Source of the DNA: JABWBD01 sp040768665
GTDB taxonomy: Bacteria > Planctomycetota > Planctomycetia > Pirellulales > Thermoguttaceae
Reading direction: 5' to 3'
Assembly (NCBI GenBank): GCA_040768665.1
Contig: JAXGMN010000035.1
Span: 78,209-142,208, forward strand
DNA length: 64,000 nucleotides
The stretch's first letter is position 1, and every line of letters starts with the position of its first letter. Shown in pieces: positions 54,243 through 63,901 of the stretch. Both the position numbers and the translations under genes were made by a program. A model generated the notes under the pieces. It saw only the letters and a list, made by a program, of their open reading frames with translations, searched no databases and was not told the origin of the DNA.

Positions 54243-54497
54243 GGCCGGAAATCGAGATCTGCTATGCCGACGAGCAACTCGGAAAAATCCTGTCGATTCT
54301 CGAGCATCGCGGCGAGCTTCAGAACACGCTTCTCCTCGCGACCTCCGACAACGGCACCGCCATCGCGCGTTCCAAAGCGACCCCGCACGATTGGGGCGTC
54401 CATGAACCTCTTGCCGTCATGTGGCCGGCAAGCGTCCAAGGAGGACGAACGGTGGACGACTTCGTTAATTTCCCCGATCTCGCTCCGGCGATTCTGG
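54243..54497 (+). pseudogene. Sulfatase central fragment
   Basis: In one open frame: CYADEQLGKILSILEHRGEL, then TLLLATSDNGTAIARSKATP, then VHEPLAVMWPASVQGGRTVD and FPDLAPAIL. This is the segment of a type I sulfatase around the second metal-site SDNG motif. Both the formylglycine half and the C-terminal end are missing, and there is no start. After 54497 the frame enters the antisense of the subtilase gene. It could be the lost middle of a sulfatase like that at 50836, but the two are 3.4 kb apart on opposite strands. Confidence 0.78.
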
Positions 54498-54501
54498 TCT
54501 T

Positions 54502-57500
54502 TCAAAGCTGCGAGACGTCGGCTGCCAGCAGGTTCAGCCATTGCCTTTCGCGGAGCAAATCGTCCTCGTCCGCGTCGGCCGCGGCCGAAAAAAACCTATC
54601 GTGCCCGCCAGCGTGGCTTCGCAGAACCGCAATGGGCCATGAGGTCTTTCGCGCAGGGCGAACCGAGGCATTTTTCGCATCGGCAGCCCAGGCGTTCAAA
54701 AGCAGATCGATGGGGTACAAGCCGCGGACGACGGACGGCTGCTCGAGCGATGCAATGTCGTTTTCGGCAACCGGGACCGCCGCGGCGGCAAGACTGATAT
54801 TGGCGGTTGTCACGGCGGGCTCCATCGCCGCGACGACGACTTCCAAGGCATTGATTACGACGTTGCCGTTGGTGCCCCCCTCGTCGACCAGGGCGAGCGT
54901 CAACTGCCCGTCGCTCACGTCGACCAGGTACGTGTTGACCGCATATTGCCCGCGCAACGTGGTCACCGTGTCGACCTGGACTCCTTCGAGAAACACGGCC
55001 ATCCGGTCGTGCAGACTCGCCTCGTCGCCCATCGTGAGCACCACCTCGTACCAGCCGTTGGGCACGTCGATCAAGAAGGTCCCGCGCGTGCCATAGTGGA
55101 AATCACGAAGCAGGTCTCCACCGGTCCCTCGGTCCCAACCGAACATCGAGCTCTCTTGCCAGCCGTAGCCGGTGGCAGCGCTGTAAAGGGTGCTCGCCGG
55201 CACCCCCGCATAGCCAGCGGCTACCGGCGTGCTCGGTGTGCCAAGGTCGAGGCGCATCAGGTATTCCGGCGGCGGCTTGATCGTCCAATCGGCCACGAAC
55301 GGCTCGCCCTGCATATTGCCGGCCGGATCGGCAATCCCGGGGCCGACGACCAACTGGTAGGCTCCCAGTTCGCTCTGCGGTGCGAAGGTCACTTCGTAGG
55401 TTTGCGAGTCGAGTTGCGCGACCGCCAACGGAGCGATCGGCCCCAGCGGACCGCTGAGGCTCACGTCGTCCGCCGCAAAGCTGGTCGGGTCGATCGGCTC
55501 GTCGAACACCAATTCGATCCGGTCGAAGGTTCCCACGACCGGACTCGCCGGGCTGACGGAAACAACCTGCGGCGCCACACGGTCCGCTCCCGCGACGATC
55601 ACCTCCATGGCGTTGATCACCACATTGGCGTTGCTGCCCCCCAAGTCGAGCAGCTTGAGCGCCAACTGGCCGTCGTTCACGTCGACCAGGTAGCTGTTGA
55701 TCGCGTATTGTCCGCCCTGGGTGGTCACCGTATTCGCCTGGACTTCCTCGAAAAAGACGGCCATCTGGTCGTGCAGGCCGCTTGCGTCGCCCATGGTGAG
55801 CACCACTTCGTATTGGCCATTGGGCAGATCCATGAGGAATGTGCCCTGCGCGCCATAATGGAAATCGCGGAGCAGGTCTCCACCGCTTGCCCGGTCCCAG
55901 CCGGTCATGGAGCTCTCCTGCCAGCCGTAGCCGGCGGCAGTGCTGTAAAGGTCCGTCACCAACACCCGCGTGTAGCCGGCAGCCACCGGCGTGGTCGGCA
56001 TGCCGAAGTCGAGCCGCTCGGCAACCGTGACGATGTGGAATACCGCCGCCGCACGGTCTTCAACGGGCTCGCCGTTGACGCCATCGCCATCCTGGTCCAT
56101 AGGATTGCCCGCCGAATCGAGGATGTCCGGTCCGACGAGCAGCGTGTACTCGCCCAGTTCCGTCTGCGTGACAAAGGCGACCTCGAATTCGGTCCCGTTG
56201 GAGCCGGCGACTTCGGTCACTCCCGTGACGGCGAAAGGGCCGGCCGGGCCGGAGAGGCCAACCAGGTCTTCCACGGTGAAGGTTGCCGCGTCGATGCTTT
56301 CATTGAAGATCAACCGCAGACTGCTCACCGGGTCTGAGTAGCGATCGAACGACCCGACCGCCACGAGCCTCGCTCCGAACGTGTCCGGTACGTACTGGGC
56401 GACGAGGACATCGTCGAAGTGGGTGGTGCTGTCGCGGGCGCCCAAGCCGACGAGGCCGGTGTGGACAGCCTGATTGTAGCCGTGCGTCAACTTGCCGACC
56501 CCGTTCACCTCGAGACGAACGTCGGTGCCGTTCTCGATCAAGAGGCGAACCCGGTAATCGGTGGAGGCGGCCAGTGGTTCGCTGAGGGCGGCATCGATGG
56601 TCCAGCCACCGGCATCGCGGCGGCCAAGGACCCAGCGATTGCCCGCAATGTCCGCTCCGGCAAATCGGAAATCCTCCGGCGACCGGTAGTCGAACACCAG
56701 GTAGCCGTTGGTCAGGTGATCTTTGAGCACCCAGCCGAAGAATTCCAGGCGGCCTTCGTCGGCGCGGATCGTCGCCTCGATCTCGAAATTCTCCGGCAAG
56801 GGAGCGTCGACATCGAACGTGCTGATCGCAACGAGATCGTGGTTTTCCGCGACGGGCGTGGTATGGTATCGCCCCGAGGCCACGTTCCAGTTGCCGGCCT
56901 GAGGCCGCAGGTAGTCGGCGATCGGATCGGCGAAAGCTTCGAAGATCGGCAGGGCGCCGGCGGGAAGCGGAGGAGACGGCGGTTGGGGATTTCCGACAGC
57001 GGCGGCCGCGTTCAGTCGGCCGGCCGTCGCGTTGGTGCCGTAGAATTCCGGGAGGACGTCGACGGTGGTGAGGACCTGCTCGATAACCTGCCGATACGTC
57101 CACTCCGGATGCAGATCCTGCACCAGGGCGAGGACGCCCGCGGCGTGTGGCGCTGCCATGGAGGTGCCGCTATTGGCTGCGTAAGCTGCGCCGGGCATCG
57201 TGCTCAGAATGTTGACACCCGGGGCGGCCAGATCGACGCTCGTCCTTCCGTAGTTCGAGAAGCCGGCCAGGCGATCGTTCGCATCGACGGCCGCGACGGC
57301 GACCAGGTTGTCGAGGTCGTAACTCGCCGGATAGTAGGGCGACGCGTCGTTGTCCAGGCCCACGCCCAGCGAGTTGCCGTTTCCCGCAGCCGCCACAACG
57401 ATGCAGTTTGCATCGCGTGCTGCGGCGATCGCGTCGTGCAGGGCCTGGGAATAAGGATCTCCTCCCCAACTGGCGTTGATGATCGATGCGCCGTTGGCCA

Positions 57501-58368
57501 GGGCGTAGTAAATCGCTTCGATTGCATCCGCTCCGTCTCCCCAGCCGTCCGCCCCGAGGAATTTCAGGGCCATGATCTGAACATCCCAGTTGATGCCGGT
57601 CACCCCCGTGCCATTGTTCCCCGCGGCGCCGATCGTCCCCGCGACGTGCGTTCCGTGCCCTTGGTCGTCCATGGGGTTGCCGTCGCGATTGATGAAGTCG
57701 TACCCGTAAACGTCGTCGACGTATCCGTTGCCGTCGTTGTCGAGCCCGTCGCCCGGGATCTCGTCCTGGTTGATCCACATATTGCCCGCCAGATCGGGAT
57801 GCATGTAGTCGACGCCCGTATCAATCACGGCGACCACCGCCGCGCCGCTGCCGGTCGTGATGTCCCACGCGAGGGGCGCGTCGATGTCGGCGTCCGTCCG
57901 TCCTCCGGTCTGGCCGGTATTGTGTAGCGCCCACATTTCACCGAAGCGGGGATCCTCCGGGTACGTCTCGGCAATGCGGACCCGGAAGTTGGGCTCCGCG
58001 TACGTGACCATCGAACTGTTCCGATATGCCGCAAGTGCCGCCTCGACGCTCACGGCGGAGGATAGATGGATCCGGTGCAGCCCGGAAACTCGCCCCAACT
58101 GCCGTCCGACATGGGTTCCCTGGAGAATCCCCGCGCCGAATCCGACCGGCTCCACCGCGGCGATTCCGCGATAGCCGGGCTCGAAACGCACCAGGATGCT
58201 GGCGCCGTCATGAGAGTCCGGGCTGATCTCCCATGCAGGGCCGTCCATCTCCGAGAACGGATCCACGGAGAGCAATCGCCGCATTTCGAGTGTCTCAAAG
58301 CAGAGACGGCGGCGAGGACTGTACGCACGCGGTTCGCGAATCCGGCTGTTGCCAGTGGACCGGGACAT
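54502..58368 (-). CDS. Subtilisin-family (S8) secreted peptidase, multidomain
   Basis: 1288 residues from ATG 58368 (AAGGAG upstream). The N-terminus has LCFETLEMRRLLSV, the LEPR-x-LL-type motif of giant planctomycete secreted proteins, instead of a classical signal. A propeptide precedes the catalytic S8 domain: Asp in VVAVIDTGVDYMHPDL, His in GHGTHVAGTIG, Ser in NSGTSMAAPHAAGV. A laminin-G/DUF1080-like domain (about 480-620) follows. Two Big/SwmB-like Ig domains (RLIFNESIDAATFTVEDL; IELVFDEPIDPTSFAADD) alternate with two nearly identical malectin-like domains (GWQESSMTGWDRASGGDLLR and GWQESSMFGWDRGTGGDLLR). Tail: DADEDDLLRERQWLNLLAAD. Confidence 0.92.
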   Translation of the reverse strand: MSRSTGNSRIREPRAYSPRRRLCFETLEMRRLLSVDPFSEMDGPAWEISPDSHDGASILVRFEPGYRGIAAVEPVGFGAGILQGTHVGRQLGRVSGLHRIHLSSAVSVEAALAAYRNSSMVTYAEPNFRVRIAETYPEDPRFGEMWALHNTGQTGGRTDADIDAPLAWDITTGSGAAVVAVIDTGVDYMHPDLAGNMWINQDEIPGDGLDNDGNGYVDDVYGYDFINRDGNPMDDQGHGTHVAGTIGAAGNNGTGVTGINWDVQIMALKFLGADGWGDGADAIEAIYYALANGASIINASWGGDPYSQALHDAIAAARDANCIVVAAAGNGNSLGVGLDNDASPYYPASYDLDNLVAVAAVDANDRLAGFSNYGRTSVDLAAPGVNILSTMPGAAYAANSGTSMAAPHAAGVLALVQDLHPEWTYRQVIEQVLTTVDVLPEFYGTNATAGRLNAAAAVGNPQPPSPPLPAGALPIFEAFADPIADYLRPQAGNWNVASGRYHTTPVAENHDLVAISTFDVDAPLPENFEIEATIRADEGRLEFFGWVLKDHLTNGYLVFDYRSPEDFRFAGADIAGNRWVLGRRDAGGWTIDAALSEPLAASTDYRVRLLIENGTDVRLEVNGVGKLTHGYNQAVHTGLVGLGARDSTTHFDDVLVAQYVPDTFGARLVAVGSFDRYSDPVSSLRLIFNESIDAATFTVEDLVGLSGPAGPFAVTGVTEVAGSNGTEFEVAFVTQTELGEYTLLVGPDILDSAGNPMDQDGDGVNGEPVEDRAAAVFHIVTVAERLDFGMPTTPVAAGYTRVLVTDLYSTAAGYGWQESSMTGWDRASGGDLLRDFHYGAQGTFLMDLPNGQYEVVLTMGDASGLHDQMAVFFEEVQANTVTTQGGQYAINSYLVDVNDGQLALKLLDLGGSNANVVINAMEVIVAGADRVAPQVVSVSPASPVVGTFDRIELVFDEPIDPTSFAADDVSLSGPLGPIAPLAVAQLDSQTYEVTFAPQSELGAYQLVVGPGIADPAGNMQGEPFVADWTIKPPPEYLMRLDLGTPSTPVAAGYAGVPASTLYSAATGYGWQESSMFGWDRGTGGDLLRDFHYGTRGTFLIDVPNGWYEVVLTMGDEASLHDRMAVFLEGVQVDTVTTLRGQYAVNTYLVDVSDGQLTLALVDEGGTNGNVVINALEVVVAAMEPAVTTANISLAAAAVPVAENDIASLEQPSVVRGLYPIDLLLNAWAADAKNASVRPARKTSWPIAVLRSHAGGHDRFFSAAADADEDDLLRERQWLNLLAADVSQL

Positions 58369-58574
58369 CACGCCATCTCCTTCGAAGAGAACGGTTGAAG
58401 AGCAAACTCGTGCAGGCCGGCCGGCCATTCCGCCGTTTGCGTGCGGTGAAGACGCGATTGGTTGGCACGATTAGACTCCTGTGCCGAAACCGCGTCAATC
58501 CGCTCTCCGGAAGGGTTTTTGATGATTTTGTGATCGTCCGGGAAGTCTGCGCAAGATCGACGGCCCGTACGTGT

Positions 58575-59120
58575 CTAACGGACCAGAGCCGCCAAGTGAT
58601 CTGCGAATGGAAAGAACCGGCCATCGCGAACCGTCCATAGCTTTCCGTAGGTATGGCCGACGGGAATATACTCGTCGCCGTAGCGTTCCCAGAGGCGGCG
58701 AGTTTCCACATCGTAAATCTTCGCCAGGATCTTCACGCCGGCCAGTTCCCAGCGGCCGTCGCTTGTCAGACGCATGAAGACCTTGCCGCCCGTCCGGAAG
58801 TAGTCGTCGGAGATGCCACGAAATTCGCGAAGCCGTTGCTCCTTCTGCTGTTCCGTGCCCCGGACATCCAGACGGAATGCCTCCTGGGTGGTCCCCTCGC
58901 CCATCGCGTGCCAGAAGGTCCCGTCGTCCTTCACATAACTCCACACGCGGCGATTCAACCGGGGGCTGACATGGTTGTAGATGCATCCGACCCGCAACTC
59001 CTCGCGGGCGATCGGGATGAACTGGTCGGACAGAGGATCGTACCGATAGATCGTCGTCGTGTCGTTGGCCGGGGGAGCCGCCAACGGCACGAGAAGCAAC
59101 ACAAGGGCGCAGGCATTCAT
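58575..59120 (-). CDS. Secreted hypothetical protein, 181 aa
   Basis: ATG 59120 with GAGGAG 7 bases upstream. Short signal peptide (VLLLVPLAAPPAN), then a single unrecognised domain rich in aromatic and charged residues (IYRYDPLSDQFIPIAREELR, WSYVKDDGTFWHAMGEGT, LWERYGDEYIPVGHTYGKLW). It lies 28 bases after the glycine-rich TPR gene, so the two are probably co-transcribed. Confidence 0.75.
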   Translation of the reverse strand: MNACALVLLLVPLAAPPANDTTTIYRYDPLSDQFIPIAREELRVGCIYNHVSPRLNRRVWSYVKDDGTFWHAMGEGTTQEAFRLDVRGTEQQKEQRLREFRGISDDYFRTGGKVFMRLTSDGRWELAGVKILAKIYDVETRRLWERYGDEYIPVGHTYGKLWTVRDGRFFPFADHLAALVR

Positions 59121-59148
59121 GAGCAGTCTCCTCGATCAGTGGTGAGCG

Positions 59149-61062
59149 TCATCGTTGAAACTTCAGACTCGGATCGTTCTCGTTCGCCCCTATCATTTTA
59201 AAGTCGAAGGCGTTTTTGTCGCGTGGCGTCAGTTCGGCGAGCAGCACTCCACCTGATTCAGGCTCCATGGCAATGGTGGTGCCGTCTACGGCAAACACTC
59301 CTCGCATCGACTGGGTTCTCTTGCCTTTCGAGTAGGTCCAGGTGAACTCCGTCCCCTTGATGTTCAACTCATAGTGCGAGCTGGAAGGCCCGGATGCCTT
59401 CCAGAGGCCCTGGAGGTCCTCGGCCGTCACTTTCGGCCCCGCGGGGGCCGGCTCCGCCGGAGTGTTGGGGCGCGGCTTGCCGGACGACTTGTAAGTTAAC
59501 ATGTCGTAGAGCTGCCTGGCAACGGCGTCGCCCGGAACCGATGCCACGACCTTCTCAAGTTCCGCGGCGGCCGAGTCTTTGTGGCCCATCGTCAGGTAAT
59601 GGTAGGCCAGGACGAAGTGGGCGTCCGCCGCGTCGGGCTTCGCTTTCACGTACTCCTCGAGCTTGCGGAGTTGCCCCGTGTAGACGTCGGTGTTTGGGTA
59701 GAGGCTGGCGAGCGTGGTCCAGTCCCAGCCGGGCCCGACCGCCAGGACCGCATTGAGCGTCGCCGCCGCCTCGCGATACTGGCCCAGGGCAAACAGGCAC
59801 AGGGCGCGGAACTCGTGGAGCGCCGCGTCGCCGGGCATGCCTTGGATCGCCTGGTCCGTCAGGTCGAGCGCCTGCTTGTACTGCCCCTGAAGAAAAACTG
59901 CCCGGGCCTGGTCAAAGCTGTCGATCACCGCCGGTGACACGCCAGGGGGAAGCGGCGTCGCCGTGGCTGCGGCAGTCGCTTCCACGGGAACGGCCGTTTC
60001 CGCAACCGGCTCGGAATACATGACGATCGGCTCGGAATAGTCATAGACCATGCTGCTGCCGCTGTCATAGTAGGGATTGCTGTATCCCCAGAGACCGAAA
60101 CCGTAGGCCGCGGTGTTCAAAGCCCAGCCTGTGACGGCGAAGGCCGACCAGACGGGGTGCTCGTCCCACATGTGCCCCCAGTAGTCGCCAAAATCATGAT
60201 GCCAGTCGCCATGGTGCCAGTCGTCATGCCAGGGATGCCGGTCATCGGCCCAATTCTGCCAATCTTCCCGACGGTCGTTCATGAAGTCTTGTCGAGAGTC
60301 TTGCCAATCCTGGGCAAAGTCGCCGCGGTTCTCAAGACGGTTCTGGAGATTCTCGTGCCGATCCGACACCCAGTCCGAACGGTTGTTGCTGATCTGGTCC
60401 CAGCGGCTCGATTCGCCCAGTCCCGGAAGCTGAGCGGGACGCTCGCCCGCGCCCGGCAACCTGCTGCCCGCGACCGCGCCCAATCCGGCGCCGATTCCCG
60501 CAGCGGGAAGATTGGAGATGCCTGGCCGGCTGGCGGGAAGCTGGCTCGGTCGGTTTGCGATTCCCGGCCGGGTGGACGGTAGTGTGCCGGGCCGGTCGCC
60601 AACGCCTGGCCGGCTGCCCGGCTGTAACCCGCCCGCTATGCCGCTGCCCGTCCCAGGGCGCGTGGAAGGCAACGTGCTGGGGCGTGTTCCGATGGAAGGG
60701 CGCGAACCGGGCTGCAAACCGCCCGTGCCGGGGCGGCTGCCGTCCAGACCGCCGCTGGGTCGGGACGGCATCGTCGACGGCCGTGATACGCCCGTCGATG
60801 GACGAGTGGACGGCATGCTGGGGCGACTGAAACTGCCGGTCCCGCCGATCGACCCCGACGGACGCGACATCCCGCCGCTGGGCCGTGCACCCGAGTAGCC
60901 GCCGCCGGAGAACCCGCCCCGGCTGCCGCCGGAGAATCCACCGCCGCCCCGTCCGCCCCCGCCTCCGCCCCCGCCTCGTCCGCGGGCGAGAACCGGATCG
61001 GCGATTAGCCCGACAACGACCAAGGCCGCAATCACCGCCATGAAGTACCAGAAATTACGCAT
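59149..61062 (-). CDS. Secreted Gly/Arg/Pro/Ser-repeat protein with TPR and C-terminal beta domain
   Basis: 637 residues. Signal or anchor helix (6-26), a Gly-rich run (GRGGGGGGGGRGGGG), then a low-complexity segment to about 210 built of SRPS(I/T)G, LPSTRPG and GGLQPGSRPG units. A His/Trp/Asp-rich stretch follows at about 260-300 (HPWHDDWHHGDWHHDFGDYW), which could bind metal. Then comes a TPR region at about 375-515 and a C-terminal beta domain (LQGLWKASGPSSSHYELNIK, about 540-637). The plan recalls planctomycete envelope proteins with disordered N-termini; function unknown. Confidence 0.78.
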   Translation of the reverse strand: MRNFWYFMAVIAALVVVGLIADPVLARGRGGGGGGGGRGGGGFSGGSRGGFSGGGYSGARPSGGMSRPSGSIGGTGSFSRPSMPSTRPSTGVSRPSTMPSRPSGGLDGSRPGTGGLQPGSRPSIGTRPSTLPSTRPGTGSGIAGGLQPGSRPGVGDRPGTLPSTRPGIANRPSQLPASRPGISNLPAAGIGAGLGAVAGSRLPGAGERPAQLPGLGESSRWDQISNNRSDWVSDRHENLQNRLENRGDFAQDWQDSRQDFMNDRREDWQNWADDRHPWHDDWHHGDWHHDFGDYWGHMWDEHPVWSAFAVTGWALNTAAYGFGLWGYSNPYYDSGSSMVYDYSEPIVMYSEPVAETAVPVEATAAATATPLPPGVSPAVIDSFDQARAVFLQGQYKQALDLTDQAIQGMPGDAALHEFRALCLFALGQYREAAATLNAVLAVGPGWDWTTLASLYPNTDVYTGQLRKLEEYVKAKPDAADAHFVLAYHYLTMGHKDSAAAELEKVVASVPGDAVARQLYDMLTYKSSGKPRPNTPAEPAPAGPKVTAEDLQGLWKASGPSSSHYELNIKGTEFTWTYSKGKRTQSMRGVFAVDGTTIAMEPESGGVLLAELTPRDKNAFDFKMIGANENDPSLKFQR

Positions 61063-61143
61063 GAGACTGATCCTACTAGAGAAGATTTGTGTTGTTCGCC
61101 TCGTACCAAGCCGCCACCGCGAAAACCGCGTGACTGCCTCCGA

Positions 61144-62037
61144 TCAACGCCTCCCTGGTTGCGGCGGCGTCCGCACAATGGTGACCCGAAGATCCGGTTC
61201 TCCCTCTCCGCCGATGATCCGATCGACGGAGGTCCATTGAATCCGGTCGCGGCCGGTGGGGGCATAGGTATTCGTGGCCGTAGCGGCGACGCCGTCGGGC
61301 CTCACCCCGGAGACCTTGATGACCCAACGATCTCCCATGCGACCCCAGTATCCCTCGGCGTGGCCTCCCTCGGAATCGAAGACCCACGACTTGATCTGCC
61401 GGGTGAGCGGATCCCAGCCGATTCGCTGCGAGCCCTTCATCGTCCGAGCGCCCCGAATCTGCGCCTCGAAGTCGATGAGCAGGAAATTGCCGTCCTCCGA
61501 CCACTTGCAATGATGCTTGACGACGGCGTCGTCGCTCTCGTCGACCCACTCGCCGAGGAGCCACTGGAGTTGCTTGAGCTGCTCGTGCGGCGAAGCCGGC
61601 TTGCTTGCCAGGGATCGGTTCGACGCGATCTTCCATGCGCCGTTGCGCTTTACGTGGACGGCCAGATACCGGCTTGTCGTGGCCGGAAGGTTTCCAGGCA
61701 GGCGGGAGGTTGCGGTGCCCTCCTCGACCGCCAGGTCGGCTCCGATAAGACGGATCGACTCGATGTCGAGGTTGAGCCGCGCGTCCTTCATTTCCGCGAA
61801 GAAAGCGGCGAATTCCTTTTCAATCGCTTGCCGACCGCGGAACACCTGGCCGTCCTCGTCCACGAACTCGCCGTCTTCGGCGAACTGCGAGGCGATCGCC
61901 CGAGCGTTGCCGGCGTCGAACGCCGCCACGAATGCCTGAGCCATGTCGAGGATCTTGTCCTCTTCGGCACAGTACACCTGGCCGGGAGCCAGGCCGACCA
62001 TGGCAACCGCTGCGCATGTCAAGATCGTCATTTTCAT
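61144..62037 (-). CDS. Secreted SnoaL/SgcJ-like (NTF2-fold) protein with C-terminal lipocalin-like domain
   Basis: 297 residues from ATG 62037 (GGAG upstream). Signal peptide to about 24 (GQVYCAE). Residues 27-150 are an NTF2-like cup of the SgcJ/EcaC type (ILDMAQAFVAAFDAGNARAI, FAEDGEFVDEDGQVFRGRQA). Residues about 160-297 resemble a DUF1579/lipocalin-like barrel (LKQLQWLLGEWVDES, GSQRIGWDPLTRQIKSWVFD). This two-part architecture is common in planctomycetes and of unknown function; ketosteroid-isomerase-type chemistry is possible but no catalytic pair can be assigned. Confidence 0.85.
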   Translation of the reverse strand: MKMTILTCAAVAMVGLAPGQVYCAEEDKILDMAQAFVAAFDAGNARAIASQFAEDGEFVDEDGQVFRGRQAIEKEFAAFFAEMKDARLNLDIESIRLIGADLAVEEGTATSRLPGNLPATTSRYLAVHVKRNGAWKIASNRSLASKPASPHEQLKQLQWLLGEWVDESDDAVVKHHCKWSEDGNFLLIDFEAQIRGARTMKGSQRIGWDPLTRQIKSWVFDSEGGHAEGYWGRMGDRWVIKVSGVRPDGVAATATNTYAPTGRDRIQWTSVDRIIGGEGEPDLRVTIVRTPPQPGRR

Positions 62038-62069
62038 GGTTTCTTTCTCCGCTGATGTGTTTCCCACGT

Positions 62070-62200
62070 GGTTTAACCGCAGTGCCCAGCGGGCCGCGCG
62101 TCCGTGGGTTGTGGCGCATGTGTCGCTTGGAGCGTTGTGACCGATGCCAACGCCATCTTCCGCTGGTGCTCGCGGCCCGGTGGGGCACTGCGGTTCAACG
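62070..62200. repeat. Palindromic element, family J, copy 2
   Basis: GTTTAACCGCAGTGCCCAGC at the left and GGGGCACTGCGGTTCAAC at the right, with GGGCCGCGCG / CGCGGCCC inside. Same outer arms as 4982-5077; the centre is longer and different. It lies between two minus-strand genes. Confidence 0.85.
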
Positions 62201-62234
62201 ACGATTAGCAAGGACTTCCTACGCCACGGATTGT

Positions 62235-63779
62235 TCAAAACTCCATCTGGTATCGCTCGGTCATCTTCCGCCGGATGTCGGCGGTTTTCTGGATCAGGTC
62301 GGCGCGGATCGCCTGGACGTCGGTCGCCATCGCTCCTCGTTCCTGAGAACGGATCCTGCGTTTTTCGCTTCCAACCGCCTTGGCCTCGCCGTATGCGTCG
62401 TACCAGCCGACGCCGCGGTATCCGTACCCGTATCCGTACCCGTAATCGTAACCCTCGTAGTCCGAATAGCCGTAGCCCGCCGACGCGGAGGTGACCTGCG
62501 ATTCGCGAACGTTGGAGCGGATGCCCATCGTCCGCACGGATCCCGCCGCCGCGCGAAGCTGTTCGGCCACGTACGCGCTATAGCCGAGCAACTCCTCATC
62601 GACGTTGAGGATGGGAAGACGCTCAATCTTCTTGGCATACTTGTCGAACCACAGCTTGGTCTGGGATAGGGTTTTCGAATCGCGCATGTCCTTCTTCAGG
62701 TCGTCGGCCATGGCTGTGATCGCGTGAAAGTGATCGAGAGAGGCCTGGGCTTTCGATTTGGCCTCGCCGGGGCTCACAAAGCCGGCGGGCTCTTTGTCGA
62801 CACTGTGGGAAGGAGCCGGGGAATTGACGAGGCTCATGATGCGCCGCAACCCGTCGGTAGTGAGATTGCCCTGGAGGGAAATGGTCGAGCCTTTGACCTC
62901 CGCTTGCCACCCGTCGAGTTCGTCGATCTTGGCCCCGCCATCGGCCAGGGCCTGAAGTAGTAGCGGTTTGGCGAACGAGGCCGTTGACGAGGTCTCTTCG
63001 TCGAAATCAACGGTGATCTTGCTGAACGGCTGCTCGCTGGTTCGGATCCCGACGCGAATGCCTTGGAGGCCTTGGAGCAGCTTGGCCAACGATCGAAGAT
63101 CCGCTTGCCACTGTTTCAAAGACTCGTCCTTGGATTTGAGATATTGGACAATTCGCTCCAACGGAAACACACTATCCAAGTCGATGGCCATGATGATTTC
63201 CGTGCCGGCTTCATCGGAGTAGCCGGCCGCTTTCTGAAGGTACGGCGAAAGGGGGATTCGCGAGGCCGATTGGATCTCGCGAACCCACCGCACGATGGTC
63301 TGGCGATTGGCAGGGGCCATCGCGCCGAGCGTCTGGGGGCCGAACTGGATGATGCAGGTGTCATTGGGCAGAGCCACGGCAGACAAGCCCTCGATCGCAT
63401 CCGAGGTCCCTCCCCGCCGCTGGAGGATCTGGTCGATCGACGGTGACACGGCCAGATCGGCAATGGCGGCTTCCCAGGTCGGCTCCATCGACTCGAAGTC
63501 AAGCTGGGAGGCGAGCACGGCCCGTGTTGCCTGCGGCGGCACCCGGCTAAGGCCCGCCACGAAGGCATCCTCGATCCGCTTGCTCCAGCCCAACTTGATA
63601 CCCAACGGACTGGCCTTGGCCTTCTCCATGTTCAAAATCACGATCGCATTGGCCGACGACGGCACCCGATCGACCAGTTCGCGGAACTGCGCCGAACTCG
63701 TCCGCGGGTAGATCGCCATCGTAATTAGAAGAGCCGCCATCGCCAAGCGGTTCGAGCTAGTTGGGATCACTCGTCTCAT
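62235..63779 (-). CDS. Secreted hypothetical protein with Tyr/Gly-rich motif
   Basis: 514 residues from ATG 63779 (AGGGGG upstream). Signal peptide to about 31 (RTSSAQ). The body (about 35-370) is an unrecognised alpha/beta domain (RVPSSANAIVILNMEKAKAS, EIIMAIDLDSVFPLERIVQY, ISLQGNLTTDGLRRIM). A helical part and a short GYGYSDYEGYDYGYGYGYGY region precede a basic C-terminus. Comparable proteins are seen in planctomycetes without known function. Confidence 0.78.
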   Translation of the reverse strand: MRRVIPTSSNRLAMAALLITMAIYPRTSSAQFRELVDRVPSSANAIVILNMEKAKASPLGIKLGWSKRIEDAFVAGLSRVPPQATRAVLASQLDFESMEPTWEAAIADLAVSPSIDQILQRRGGTSDAIEGLSAVALPNDTCIIQFGPQTLGAMAPANRQTIVRWVREIQSASRIPLSPYLQKAAGYSDEAGTEIIMAIDLDSVFPLERIVQYLKSKDESLKQWQADLRSLAKLLQGLQGIRVGIRTSEQPFSKITVDFDEETSSTASFAKPLLLQALADGGAKIDELDGWQAEVKGSTISLQGNLTTDGLRRIMSLVNSPAPSHSVDKEPAGFVSPGEAKSKAQASLDHFHAITAMADDLKKDMRDSKTLSQTKLWFDKYAKKIERLPILNVDEELLGYSAYVAEQLRAAAGSVRTMGIRSNVRESQVTSASAGYGYSDYEGYDYGYGYGYGYRGVGWYDAYGEAKAVGSEKRRIRSQERGAMATDVQAIRADLIQKTADIRRKMTERYQMEF

Positions 63780-63901
63780 AACAACCCCCTTTGGTCCAAA
63801 TAGGTTTTTTCCAACGCCACCGTGCACACGTTATCTGTTGCTCAAAACATGCTAGGAGATTTCGAGCAGGTCGTGCAATCCTGCTGGTTTCGCATGCTTT
63901 T

